Source: JAAYCI01 sp031548875
GTDB lineage: Bacteria > Bacillota > Clostridia > Oscillospirales > Ruminococcaceae
DNA length: 64,000 nucleotides
NCBI GenBank assembly: GCA_031548875.1
Contig: JAVBQQ010000006.1
Span: 11,454-75,453, forward strand
Direction: 5' to 3'
The translations under genes were made by a program, and so were the position numbers. The first letter of the stretch is position 1. Each line of letters opens with the position of its first letter. This document shows positions 43,884 through 52,160 of this stretch, piece by piece. The notes beneath the pieces are model-generated. The model ran no database searches and was not told the origin of the DNA. It was given only the letters and a program-made list of their open reading frames with translations.

Positions 43884-44585
43884 TTACCTGCGATTGCGCC
43901 CGCCGGCCAGCACCAGGAAGTACAACAGCTGCAGCATGCTGCTAAGCAGCGCCGCAATGTAGGTAAGCGCCGCCGCCGTGAGCACCTTGCGCGCACCGCC
44001 CACCTCCTCGGGCGTCAGCATGCCGCTGCTGTCCAGAGTGGCCAGTGCGCGGCGGGAGGCGTCCAGCTCCACCGGCAGCGTGACCAGTTGGAACAGCACC
44101 GCCAGGCTGAACAGCGCGATGCCCACGTACACAAGGCCGGTGAGGCTGAAGATGAAGCCGATGAAGATGAGCGGAATGGCCATGGAGGAGCCCAGGTTCG
44201 TGATGGGCACCAGGGCCGAGCGCAGCTTTGCCGGCCCGTAGCCCACACTGTGCTGCACGGCGTGGCCGCACTCATGCGCCGCCACGCCCACGGCGCCGAT
44301 GGTGGCGGCGCTGTAGGTGGCCTGCGAGAGGTGCACCACGTTCTCCTGCGGGTCGTAGTTGTCGGTCAGCTTGCCTTTGATGGGCTGCACCGCCACGGTA
44401 TGCAGGCCGTTGGCATCCAGGATACGGCGGGCGGCCTGCGCGCCCGTAAGGCCGCCCAGTGTGGGCACCTTCTCGTACTTTGCGAAAGTAGAACGCATCT
44501 TCACCTGGGCCCATATGGTAACGATGAACGCGGGGACCATGAACAAAAAGTAGTATAGGTTGACGCCATACCAGTACATAGACAA
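43884..44585 (-). CDS. Zinc metallopeptidase, YugP type
   Basis: A 233-aa membrane protease. The N-terminal helix MSMYWYGVNLYYFLFMVPAF is followed by a cytoplasmic or periplasmic segment with AAHECGHAVQHS (HExxH zinc site), then three helices to the end. It belongs to the YugP/DUF zinc-dependent membrane protease family; substrate unknown. It sits between fmt and the GNAT gene, its usual neighbourhood in Firmicutes. Confidence 0.92.
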   Translation of the reverse strand: MSMYWYGVNLYYFLFMVPAFIVTIWAQVKMRSTFAKYEKVPTLGGLTGAQAARRILDANGLHTVAVQPIKGKLTDNYDPQENVVHLSQATYSAATIGAVGVAAHECGHAVQHSVGYGPAKLRSALVPITNLGSSMAIPLIFIGFIFSLTGLVYVGIALFSLAVLFQLVTLPVELDASRRALATLDSSGMLTPEEVGGARKVLTAAALTYIAALLSSMLQLLYFLVLAGGRNRR

Positions 44586-44606
44586 CCTCCGGTCTGCTTT
44601 GATGTT

Positions 44607-45518
44607 TTACAAAAAATCGCCCGGTCTCAGCCGCCGCCCGGCCGCCCACCCGGCGCCCGCCATGGGGCGCGAGGCCTCGGGGTGCACCTCCAGAAGGGCA
44701 AGCGCCCCACCGTCAAAGCCGACAGTAAGTGGCTCCAGCGAAAGCACCTCGCCCGCCGGCCCCTGCAGTTCCGAAAGACGGGTGCGCAGCACCTTCACCC
44801 TTTTACCGCCGTGCTCGAAAAAAGCCAGCGGCCAGGGGTTGCAGCCGCGCACACGGTTATGGGCCGTCTGCGCGTCCATGCCAAAATCCAACCGGCCTTC
44901 CTCTTTTTTCAGCGGAGGGGCATAGCTCGCCTCCCCCTGCTGGGGAACAGCCACCGCCCGCCCGGCGGCAATCTCGTCCACCGTTTCGGCCAGCAGCCGC
45001 GCGCCGATGACGCCCACCTGTTCAAACACATCGGCGGCCGTCTCGTCCGGCCCGATGCCCACCCGCCGCTGCGCCAGCACGGGGCCGGTGTCCAGCCCCT
45101 CGTCCATCTGCATGATGGATACGCCGGTTTCAGCGTCACCGTTCATGACCGCCCGCTGAATGGGCGCGGCACCGCGGTACTTCGGCAGCAGCGAGACATG
45201 CAGATTGATGCAGCCGTGCGTTGGCACGGCCAACACCTCGGGCGGCAGGATGCGCCCGTAGGCCACCACGGCCACCAGCTCGGGCGCGAACGTTTGTATC
45301 GCAGCGGCCGCGCCTTCTTCGCGCAGCGTTTTGGGCTGCACCACCGGGATACCGTTCTCCAGCGCCAGCACCTTTACCGGCGGCGGTGTGAGCAACTGCT
45401 TGCGGCCCACAGGCTTGTCCTCGCGGGTGTACACCGCGGCCACCTCGTGGCCGGCGCGCAGCAGCTCGGCCAGCGCCTGCCGCGCAATAGGGGGCGTGCC
45501 CATGAACACGATGCGCAT
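44607..45518 (-). CDS. fmt: Methionyl-tRNA formyltransferase
   Basis: A 303-aa enzyme that formylates initiator Met-tRNA. Opens MRIVFMGTPPIARQALAELL; the catalytic core is INLHVSLLPKYRGAAPIQRA with Asn/His and a downstream MQMDEGLDTGPVLAQ carrying the Asp. The C-terminal tRNA-binding domain ends RLRPGDFL. Start 45518 has GGAGGAG 7 nt upstream and lies 4 bp from the def stop, so the pair is coupled. Confidence 0.96.
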   Translation of the reverse strand: MRIVFMGTPPIARQALAELLRAGHEVAAVYTREDKPVGRKQLLTPPPVKVLALENGIPVVQPKTLREEGAAAAIQTFAPELVAVVAYGRILPPEVLAVPTHGCINLHVSLLPKYRGAAPIQRAVMNGDAETGVSIMQMDEGLDTGPVLAQRRVGIGPDETAADVFEQVGVIGARLLAETVDEIAAGRAVAVPQQGEASYAPPLKKEEGRLDFGMDAQTAHNRVRGCNPWPLAFFEHGGKRVKVLRTRLSELQGPAGEVLSLEPLTVGFDGGALALLEVHPEASRPMAGAGWAAGRRLRPGDFL

Positions 45519-45522
45519 ACGC

Positions 45523-46164
45523 CTACTCCTCCCCGGCTTCTTTGGGGGTTTTTCCCGCTTCGGCCGGAACCGCCGCCGCATCCGTCGCTTCTTCGCCCTC
45601 GCCCTCATCCTCTTCACCGCCCTCGATGGTGGCATCCAGGTCGTGGGACACGTTGGGGTCGTAGAAGTACTCGGCCAGGTCGTCGATGGTGACGCCGTCC
45701 AGGTGGTTCGTCTCGTGGCAGAGGCAGCGGGCAAGGTAGCCCTCGGCCTCGAAGGTGAAGGTTTCGCCGTTGCGGTCCTGCGCCTGCATCTTCACACGGG
45801 TGGGGCGGGCGATCGCCCCATACTTGCCCGGGAAGGAAAGGCAGCCCTCGTAGCCGCGCTCCTCCCCCTCCTGCTCCAGGATCTCGGGGTTGACGAACTC
45901 GAGGAGCATCGGCTCATATTTTTCCAACTCTTCCTCCGGTATCTCGTCGGGCATCTCATCGGGGATGTCGCTCTCGTCCAGCGCCACGAACACCCGGCGC
46001 ATCACGCCCACCTGCGGGCCCGCAAGGCCCAGGCCATTTTCCTCCACCACCGTCTCGGCCATGTCGTCCAACAGCTGGGCCAGCCGGTCGTCAAACTGGG
46101 TCACCGGGCGGCAAACTTTTTTCAGGATGGGGTCGCCGTCCTTCACGATATTTCTCAGTGCCAT
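45523..46164 (-). CDS. def: Peptide deformylase with acidic insertion and tail
   Basis: A 213-aa metalloprotease removing N-formyl groups. Motif 1 is GLGLAGPQ (44-51; usually GxGLAAPQ), motif 2 EGCLSFPG (106-113; usually EGCLSVPG) with metal ligand Cys108, motif 3 HETNHLDG with His150, Glu151 and His154. The metal ligands and catalytic Glu are all there. It has a strongly acidic loop at 63-84 (DESDIPDEMPDEIPEEELEK) and an acidic 30-residue C-terminal tail absent from most homologues. Start 46164 follows AGGAGGA. Confidence 0.93.
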   Translation of the reverse strand: MALRNIVKDGDPILKKVCRPVTQFDDRLAQLLDDMAETVVEENGLGLAGPQVGVMRRVFVALDESDIPDEMPDEIPEEELEKYEPMLLEFVNPEILEQEGEERGYEGCLSFPGKYGAIARPTRVKMQAQDRNGETFTFEAEGYLARCLCHETNHLDGVTIDDLAEYFYDPNVSHDLDATIEGGEEDEGEGEEATDAAAVPAEAGKTPKEAGEE

Positions 46165-46323
46165 GGGGGTTCCTCCTGTTATGGGCGCGGCCCTGGCGGG
46201 CGCTGCCATCGAACTTTTATTGCGAAGCAACAACAAGGTGGATGCCCCGTTCCCCGGGGCGGGGCATCGTGCGCCTCTTGTGCGCGGGGCCTGCCCAGTG
46301 GTCCACACCGGTCATTATACCAC

Positions 46324-47232
46324 CTAAGTGTTAAAATTCTGTAAGAATTTGGGAAGTTTGGTGCGGCCGGTGCGTTTGTATTCCTCCGTCACGGCCACAT
46401 CCTCCAGCCAAAAGATGTTGCGCCGGGTGATGCGGAACCCAAGGGTGCGCTGCAAGCGCAGCGACGCCGTGTTGCCCGGTTCGACCTGCGAAAAGGGCGT
46501 CCACCCCTCTTGCAGCTGACGGTTGGTGGCCTTGGCCTGCAGCGCCGCGCCGATGCCCCGCCGCCGGAAGGCGGGCAGCACCTCCAGCATGCCCAACGAA
46601 CCCTCGGCATGTGCGCCCACAAACCCGGCGATCTCCCAACCCGCAGATGCCCGGCAAACCGCTCCTTCAGGGCGGTTTGGGGGAGGCGGTGCGGGGGGTA
46701 ACGAGCCGGGCGGAGTGTGGGACGCCTCCCCGCTCACGAACGCCCCCAGCACCACGCCCGCGTCCAGCTGGTCGCACAGGTATTCGATGCCCACGGGGTT
46801 GTCGTAATGTGCCTCCACAAAGGGTGCCCAGGAGGCGTCCAGTGTGCGGAACTCCACCTCCGGCGCGCGAATCGGAAGCAGTGCCCCGTTCGTGTACACA
46901 CACTGGCGGCAGGTCATCATGTGGGTAAACGGGGTGGATGCGTACACCCCCGGCAGGTGCGCCTCCTCGTGCACCACCAGCATTTCCGCACCCACGGAAA
47001 GCTGCGCAAGGCGGGCCGTCTCAGCGGGCGTGCGGGCGGCGATCTCACAGGCGTAGGGATCCTCGTCGAGATACAGCAGAACACCGTCCGGGCCTGCCTC
47101 GCCCACCCCGGCAATGCCACGGCGCAGCGCCTCCAGCATGTCGATATACAACAGCGGTTCCCGCTCCAGCCAGCGCAGAGCGGTGGCGTGCAGGCCGGGT
47201 TTGCCCCATGCCGTCTTCTTTTTTGTTTTCAT
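46324..47232 (-). CDS. GNAT N-acetyltransferase with repeat-derived linker
   Basis: A 302-aa protein. The C-terminal domain (about 200-302) has the GNAT AcCoA motif EVLPAFRRRGIGAALQAKAT and ends with SLRLQRTLGFRITRRNIFWL. The N-terminal half (LERDPLLYIDMLEALRRG-like start) is a second, degenerate GNAT-like domain. Between them residues about 163-196 are Pro-rich (HTPPGSLPPAPPPPNRPEGA) and correspond to dispersed repeat copy F. Start may be 47232 (AGGG 6 nt upstream) or 47256. Substrate unknown. Confidence 0.78.
   Translation of the reverse strand: MKTKKKTAWGKPGLHATALRWLEREPLLYIDMLEALRRGIAGVGEAGPDGVLLYLDEDPYACEIAARTPAETARLAQLSVGAEMLVVHEEAHLPGVYASTPFTHMMTCRQCVYTNGALLPIRAPEVEFRTLDASWAPFVEAHYDNPVGIEYLCDQLDAGVVLGAFVSGEASHTPPGSLPPAPPPPNRPEGAVCRASAGWEIAGFVGAHAEGSLGMLEVLPAFRRRGIGAALQAKATNRQLQEGWTPFSQVEPGNTASLRLQRTLGFRITRRNIFWLEDVAVTEEYKRTGRTKLPKFLQNFNT
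46644..46740 (+). repeat. Dispersed coding repeat, copy F (GNAT gene, antisense to the CDS)
   Basis: Plus-strand GATGCCCGGCAAACCG, a 9-nt loop, then GCGGTTTGGGGGAGGCGG. The stem CAAACCGC/GCGGTTTG is a perfect 8 bp. It matches copy D (GGGCAAACCCGC...GTTTGAGAGCGGCGG) in layout with compensating stem changes. In the gene it reads as a Pro-rich linker. Confidence 0.65.
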
Positions 47233-47285
47233 CTTTTCCCTGGTCGCTTCTCCCATACCGGGCCCTGTCTCCCGTCGCATTATTG

Positions 47286-47447
47286 GGGCGTGTCTCTAAA
47301 GTATCAATGGGACATCTTCCCTGTCTTATTTTGCGTCTTTCTTCGTTCTTATCAGTCGGCATAAACCAAGTACGCCTCCCTCCTCGGCTTTGAAATCCAT
47401 CAAGATCTGCCGGGGAGCCTGCCCATCTCTACTTTAGAAACACATCC
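47286..47447. mobile_element. MITE-like element with 18-bp terminal inverted repeats
   Basis: GGGCGTGTCTCTAAAGTA (47286-47303) and TACTTTAGAAACACATCC (47430-47447) are inverted repeats matching at 15 of 18 positions, bounding 162 bp of lower-GC non-coding sequence. No transposase frame fits inside. It lies between the GNAT gene and priA, and its right end supplies the last base of the priA stop codon. No clear target duplication is visible. The parent IS family is not identified. Confidence 0.7.
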
Positions 47448-50152
47448 TAGATATTGTCGGCGTTGAAGTCCACCCACAAGGCGCTTTTTTTGGACCATCC
47501 CGCCCGGCGCCAGTCATCCATGGCAGCCTGCAGCAGCGCGCGGAAGGGCGCGTCCGCCCGGCATTTGAGCGTGAGCCGCCAGCGCCAGCTGCCCGCCACC
47601 TGCGCCACGTTCATGGGCGCGGGGCCCAAAACGCGTAGCGGGATGTCCGGCTGTTCGGCCGCGCGGGAGGCCAGAAAACCCGCGAACGCCCGTGCGCTGG
47701 CCATGGCCCCGGCTTCCACCGGCGCCGAGAACCCCACCACGCACAAGCCGCACAACGGCGGGTAGAGCGCGTGGCGACGGAACTCAATCTCCTGCTCGTA
47801 GAACGCCTCGTAGTCCTGCTTGGCGGCCAGCGTGAGCACCGGGTTTCCCACATCCATGCTCTGAATGAGCGCCACGCCCCGCTGTGCTGCGCCATCTGCG
47901 CCGGGGCGGCCGGAGCGGCCCACCACCTGCGTGACCAGCGAAAACACCTGCTCATACGCGCGGTAGCCCTGGGCAAACAGCAGCGAATCGATACCGATGA
48001 CACCCACGAGCCCTACCCGCTCGAAATCCAGCCCCTTGGCCACCATCTGGGTGCCCAGCAGGATATCATACTCGCCGCGCCCAAAAGCGCGCAGCATACC
48101 CACGTGGGCGCCCCGTCTGGTGGTGGAATCCATATCCATGCGCAGTACGCGCGCGTCGGGGAACAGCGCGGCCAATTCCTCCTCCAGCCGCTGGGTGCCA
48201 AAGCCCATGTACCGCATCTGGCCGCCGCACTCGGGGCAGATTTCGGGCGCGGGGCTGAGTGAATGCCCGCAGTAGTGGCAGAGTAGTCGTCCGCCGGGGC
48301 CGACCTCCTCGGCGCCTTCCGGTTCCGGCTCGTCCAGGATTTTCGCCGCGGCCGGCGCCTGGGTCTCGGCGGCCAGGCGTTTCCACAGGTTTTTAGTCTC
48401 TTCTAAAGAGAGGGCGGCTGCCGGCTCAGTGTCTGCGGGCAGGGCGGCGGCCTGCGCCTTGCTCGGGGCGTCGCCCTCCGCCTGCCTTCCGGGCGCCCCG
48501 CCGCCGCGCCCCCGGTGGTACACCATGGGCACACTGCAATCGGGGCATTTCAGCACCGTGTTGCAGGCGCGGCAGACGCCCACCCGGTGGTAGCCCCGCC
48601 GATTGAGCAGGTAGATGGCCTGCCGGCCGGCCGCAAGCGCCTCGCCCGTGGCCTGGGCCAACCGGCGGCTCACCAGCCCGGCGTTGCCCTCCATCAGCTC
48701 GTCGTGCATGTCCACCAGTTCCACCTGGGGCAGGGGCACCCCGGCGTAGCGCGTGTGCAGCGTGTGCAGTGTGTAGCGGCCGGCCCTGGCGCCGTAGTAG
48801 CTGGCCACCGAGGGCGTGGCCGACGCCAGCAGCAACAGCGCGCCGTGGCGCCCCGCGCGGCGGCGGGCCACCTCGATGGCATCATACCGGGGGCTCTGCT
48901 CACTCTGGTAGCTGCGCTCCTGCTCCTCGTCAACAACGATAAGGCCGATGTCGTCCAGCGGGGCGAACACCGCGCTGCGCGTGCCCACCACCACCCGCGC
49001 CGCACCGGCGCGCACCGCCCGCCATTGCAACAGGCGTTCGGTGTGCGAAAGGCCACTGTGCTGCACGGCCACGGCCGGCCCAAAGGCCGCCCGTAGCTGA
49101 CCGATCATCTGCGGTGTGAGGCCGATCTCGGGCACGAGCACGAGGGCCGTCCTGCCGGCGTCCAGCGCCGCCTGCACCAGGTGCAGGAAGACGGACGTCT
49201 TGCCGCTTCCTGTCACGCCATACAGCAGGGCGGGCTTGGGAAGGTCTTCGCCCATGCGGGCGAGCAACTCCTTCGCAACCTGCGCTTGTGCCGGGCTGAG
49301 CTGCGGCAGCTGTTGCCGCGCCGCCGGTGCCTGCTTTTGCGCGGCAGAAGGCTTCTCCTGCCCGTCTAACAAAAAATCATCCAGCACAACGGCGCGGTCC
49401 TGCTGCGCAGCCACAATTTGGCCGCGTTTGCACAGGGTGTCCAGCACGCCGGGGCCCACGCCGCAACAGGCCAGCAGCTCCGCCTTGGGCAGCGGACCAT
49501 CCGCCAGTGCGTCCATTACCAGCTGCTGCTTGGCCGTGAGTGGTTTGGCGGTTTGTTCGGCATCTGCGGCCCGCACATCGTCCAAAGCGCTACTTGCCGC
49601 CCCCCCGTCTGCGGGTGCCGGGCAAACCCGCGCGCAGCGCGTGTTTGAGAGCGGCGGCGCAGAAATCGACGAGCCGAATGGGGTTCCTCCCGCCGCCCCC
49701 CCGCACAAAGCGTACACCGTCTCAGAGTGGCGGCGGATGTGCGCCTGCAATGCCCAGCCTGTCTCCGTCCTTTGGGGGCGGTGTTGCGCACCGTGTGGCA
49801 GCACCGCCCGCACGGCTTCGTACCAGGTGCAAAAGGTGGCTTCGCGCAGGTAGCGCACGATGGCCACCAGTTCATCGGTGAGCCGCGTCTCGGGCGGGGC
49901 GGCGTCCAGCAGTTCTTTCAGGCCGGCGCGCGCCTTCCCCGCCTGCGCCTCTCCTGCCAAGACGTCATCTCCCGGATCTTCGCCCTGCTCCACCACCACG
50001 CCCACACGGGGGGCGCGCTCGCCCCGGCCGAAGGGCACCAGCACCACGCTGCCAACAAAAATATGCCCTTCCAGGCGGGCGGGCACAAGATAGGTATACA
50101 GTCTGTCATAGTCGGCCGTGGCCCCGGAAAGGGCCACCTGGGCAGTGCGCAA
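47447..50152 (-). CDS. priA: Primosomal protein N' (replication restart helicase)
   Basis: A 901-aa superfamily 2 helicase that reloads the replisome at collapsed forks. Walker A is YGVTGSGKTSVF (about 310-320), Walker B VDEEQERSYQSEQSPRYDAI (DEEQ rather than DEEH), and two zinc motifs CRACNTVLKCPDCS and CHYCGHSLSPAPEICPECGG. Usual length is 730-810 aa. The excess comes from an Ala/Glu-rich insert of about 75 residues between the two zinc motifs (about 545-620) and from repeat copy D at about 150-185. It heads the def-fmt part of the block; rpoZ and coaBC, usual upstream neighbours, are missing. Confidence 0.95.
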   Translation of the reverse strand: MRTAQVALSGATADYDRLYTYLVPARLEGHIFVGSVVLVPFGRGERAPRVGVVVEQGEDPGDDVLAGEAQAGKARAGLKELLDAAPPETRLTDELVAIVRYLREATFCTWYEAVRAVLPHGAQHRPQRTETGWALQAHIRRHSETVYALCGGAAGGTPFGSSISAPPLSNTRCARVCPAPADGGAASSALDDVRAADAEQTAKPLTAKQQLVMDALADGPLPKAELLACCGVGPGVLDTLCKRGQIVAAQQDRAVVLDDFLLDGQEKPSAAQKQAPAARQQLPQLSPAQAQVAKELLARMGEDLPKPALLYGVTGSGKTSVFLHLVQAALDAGRTALVLVPEIGLTPQMIGQLRAAFGPAVAVQHSGLSHTERLLQWRAVRAGAARVVVGTRSAVFAPLDDIGLIVVDEEQERSYQSEQSPRYDAIEVARRRAGRHGALLLLASATPSVASYYGARAGRYTLHTLHTRYAGVPLPQVELVDMHDELMEGNAGLVSRRLAQATGEALAAGRQAIYLLNRRGYHRVGVCRACNTVLKCPDCSVPMVYHRGRGGGAPGRQAEGDAPSKAQAAALPADTEPAAALSLEETKNLWKRLAAETQAPAAAKILDEPEPEGAEEVGPGGRLLCHYCGHSLSPAPEICPECGGQMRYMGFGTQRLEEELAALFPDARVLRMDMDSTTRRGAHVGMLRAFGRGEYDILLGTQMVAKGLDFERVGLVGVIGIDSLLFAQGYRAYEQVFSLVTQVVGRSGRPGADGAAQRGVALIQSMDVGNPVLTLAAKQDYEAFYEQEIEFRRHALYPPLCGLCVVGFSAPVEAGAMASARAFAGFLASRAAEQPDIPLRVLGPAPMNVAQVAGSWRWRLTLKCRADAPFRALLQAAMDDWRRAGWSKKSALWVDFNADNI
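49596..49703 (+). repeat. Dispersed coding repeat, copy D (priA, antisense to the CDS)
   Basis: Plus-strand GGGCAAACCCGCGCGC, loop, GCGCGTGTTTGAGAGCGGCGG: an imperfect palindrome. 12-bp direct repeats GCCGCCCCCCCG at 49596-49607 and 49692-49703 are exactly 96 bp apart (32 codons). In priA it is read from the opposite strand as PFGSSISAPPLSNTRCARV and stays open. Confidence 0.85.
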
Positions 50153-50218
50153 GTGCTCGTTCCTCCTCTGTCACCCATTGGCAACCACTGATAAAGCGCG
50201 CCACTCGAAAGCCGCCAT

Positions 50219-50809
50219 CTATTCGGCGGCCGCCTCGGCCGGTTGTTGCCGGCGCTTTTGCAGGATGGCGTACAGTTCCTCGGCGCAATCGTCCGCGTCG
50301 TGGTTCACAATGCGGTAGTCGTAGCTGTTGGCGTGTTTCATCTCTTCCACGGCACGCAACAGCCGCCGCTGCACACGCTCCTCGCTCTCGCTGGCGCGGC
50401 CGCGCAACCGGCGCTCCAGTTCTTCCATGCTGGGCGGCAGGATGAAGACCGTGGTGCACTCGGGATATTGCTGCTTTATGTTGGCCGCGCCCTGCACCTC
50501 GATGACCAGCACGCAGGTGACGCCCTGGGCCATGCGTTCTTCCAGCTGGCTGCGCAGGGTACCATAGTAGTTGCCCACATACTCGGCATACTCCACAAGA
50601 CCGCCCTCTTGTATACGCTGTTCGAATTCCGCTCGGGTGAGAAAAAAATAGTCCACGCCCTGCACCTCGTCGCGGCGCATGGGGCGGGTGGTGGCGCTCA
50701 CCGAACGCTCCACCCCGGCGTGGGCGCCGATCATCTTGGCCACCACCGTGTCCTTGCCGCAGCCGGAGGGACCGCTCACCACCAGCAGATTGCGCTGTTC
50801 ATTCATCAT
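50219..50809 (-). CDS. gmk: Guanylate kinase
   Basis: A 196-aa kinase making GDP from GMP. P-loop SGPSGCGKDTVVAKM, GMP-binding SATTRPMRRDEVQGVDYFF and YVGNYYGTLRSQLEE are all standard. Start is ATG 50809 or 50806 after GGAGG; it overlaps the remA end. The order yicC-remA-gmk is conserved in Firmicutes, but rpoZ, which normally follows gmk, is not present here. Confidence 0.96.
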   Translation of the reverse strand: MMNEQRNLLVVSGPSGCGKDTVVAKMIGAHAGVERSVSATTRPMRRDEVQGVDYFFLTRAEFEQRIQEGGLVEYAEYVGNYYGTLRSQLEERMAQGVTCVLVIEVQGAANIKQQYPECTTVFILPPSMEELERRLRGRASESEERVQRRLLRAVEEMKHANSYDYRIVNHDADDCAEELYAILQKRRQQPAEAAAE

Positions 50810-51071
50810 CTTCGCCTGCCTCCGCATCCCCCGGGTGGGCCTCGGCCAGGCGGCCGGCAACTGTTTCGGGCTGCACCGCGCACAGGATGACATGGTCGGA
50901 ATCGGCGATGAGCACCGCGCGGGTGCGCCTGCCGTAAGTCGCGTCGATCAGCGTGCCCCGCTCGCGCGCCTCGGACACGATGCGCTTGATGGGGGCCGAT
51001 TCAGGGCTGACGATGGCGATGAGACGGCTGGCGTTCACCATATTGCCAAAACCGATATTGATCAGTTTCAT
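50799..51071 (-). CDS. remA: RemA/DUF370 regulator
   Basis: A 90-aa member of the RemA family: MKLINIGFGNMVNASRLIAI then SPESAPIKRIVSEARERGTL and DATYGRRTRAVLIADS. In Bacillus RemA is a DNA-binding activator of biofilm matrix genes. The last ~15 residues are an extra acidic tail (HPGDAEAGEDDE) that overlaps the gmk start. It lies between yicC and gmk as usual. Confidence 0.93.
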   Translation of the reverse strand: MKLINIGFGNMVNASRLIAIVSPESAPIKRIVSEARERGTLIDATYGRRTRAVLIADSDHVILCAVQPETVAGRLAEAHPGDAEAGEDDE

Positions 51072-51135
51072 AGGCGAAGGGAGTTCCTTTCTTCTCTTCT
51101 CTCTGCGTTGAAGAACCCTTTTTGCAGGAAAAATC

Positions 51136-52014
51136 TCACTCCAGATTCTGTATCTGCTCGCGGATCTTCTCGATCTCGCCCTTCATCTCCACCACAAGGC
51201 GTGTGATGGCCACCTCCTGGCATTTGGATCCGATCGTATTCACCTCGCGGTTCAGCTCCTGGGTCAAAAAATCCAACTTGCGGCCCACGCTGCCGCCCTT
51301 TTCAAGGATGCCACGGAACTGCTCGATGTGGCTGCGCAGGCGTACAGTCTCTTCATCCACGGCGGTGCGGTCGGCAAAAATGGCGGCCTCTGTAAGCATG
51401 CGGCCCTCGTCCACGGTGGTGTCGGCCAGCAGTTCCGAGAGCCGCTCGTACAGTTTGTCGCGGTAGCGCCGCACGCGGCCGGCGCTGTCTTCCTCCACGC
51501 TACCCAGCATGGTTTCCACGGCGGCAAGGCGGGCCTCCATGTCGGCGCGCAGCTGCAGCCCTTCCGTCTCGCGCATGGTCGTGTGGCGGGCCAGCGCCTG
51601 CCCGGCCACCTGCATCACGTCGGCCGCCAACTGTTCCTCGTCCGTTTCTGTCTTGGTAACAGTGAACACCTCGGGAAAACGCCCCAGCTGCGCCGCCGTT
51701 ATATCCGCTTCAACGTGCAGCTCGTCCGCAATGTGCATAAGCGCATCATAATACCCTGTGGCCACGGGCAGGTTGGCGCTCACCTGGGCGCCGCCGCCCT
51801 CCATGTTCTGCAGAGAGAGGTGCAGCTCCACCTTGCCCCGGCTCACGGCGGCCGAAACCGCCTTCTTCAGCAGGTCGTCCAAAAAAGCCGCGCCCCGCGG
51901 CAGGCGGGACGAGTATTCAAAATAGCGGGAATTCACGCTTCGTATCTCCACCGAGACGCTGCGTCCGTTTAATTGTTCCTCGGCGCGTCCGTAGCCGGTC
52001 ATGCTGTAGACCAT
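51136..52014 (-). CDS. YicC family endoribonuclease
   Basis: A 292-aa protein with the family start MVYSMTGYGRAEEQLNGRSV, the N-terminal EIRSVNSRYFEYSSRLPRG and the C-terminal LDFLTQELNREVNTIGSKCQ with E and K residues conserved in YicC. YicC proteins are RNases that clip small or structured RNAs. Start 52014 follows GGGGAGG. It heads the leftward operon yicC-remA-gmk and is divergent from the sigma factor gene. Confidence 0.92.
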   Translation of the reverse strand: MVYSMTGYGRAEEQLNGRSVSVEIRSVNSRYFEYSSRLPRGAAFLDDLLKKAVSAAVSRGKVELHLSLQNMEGGGAQVSANLPVATGYYDALMHIADELHVEADITAAQLGRFPEVFTVTKTETDEEQLAADVMQVAGQALARHTTMRETEGLQLRADMEARLAAVETMLGSVEEDSAGRVRRYRDKLYERLSELLADTTVDEGRMLTEAAIFADRTAVDEETVRLRSHIEQFRGILEKGGSVGRKLDFLTQELNREVNTIGSKCQEVAITRLVVEMKGEIEKIREQIQNLE

Positions 52015-52160
52015 GGCGTCCTCCCCATGCAAAGCACAGATTTGCTCTATTTTATCACAGTTGTGCCCGCTTTACAAACTTTGCAGCAGCGGTAAAACCA
52101 AAACCCGCTCCCGGTTGTCTATCCATGCAGAACGTGCATTGCTGGAGGTCATCGGCTATA

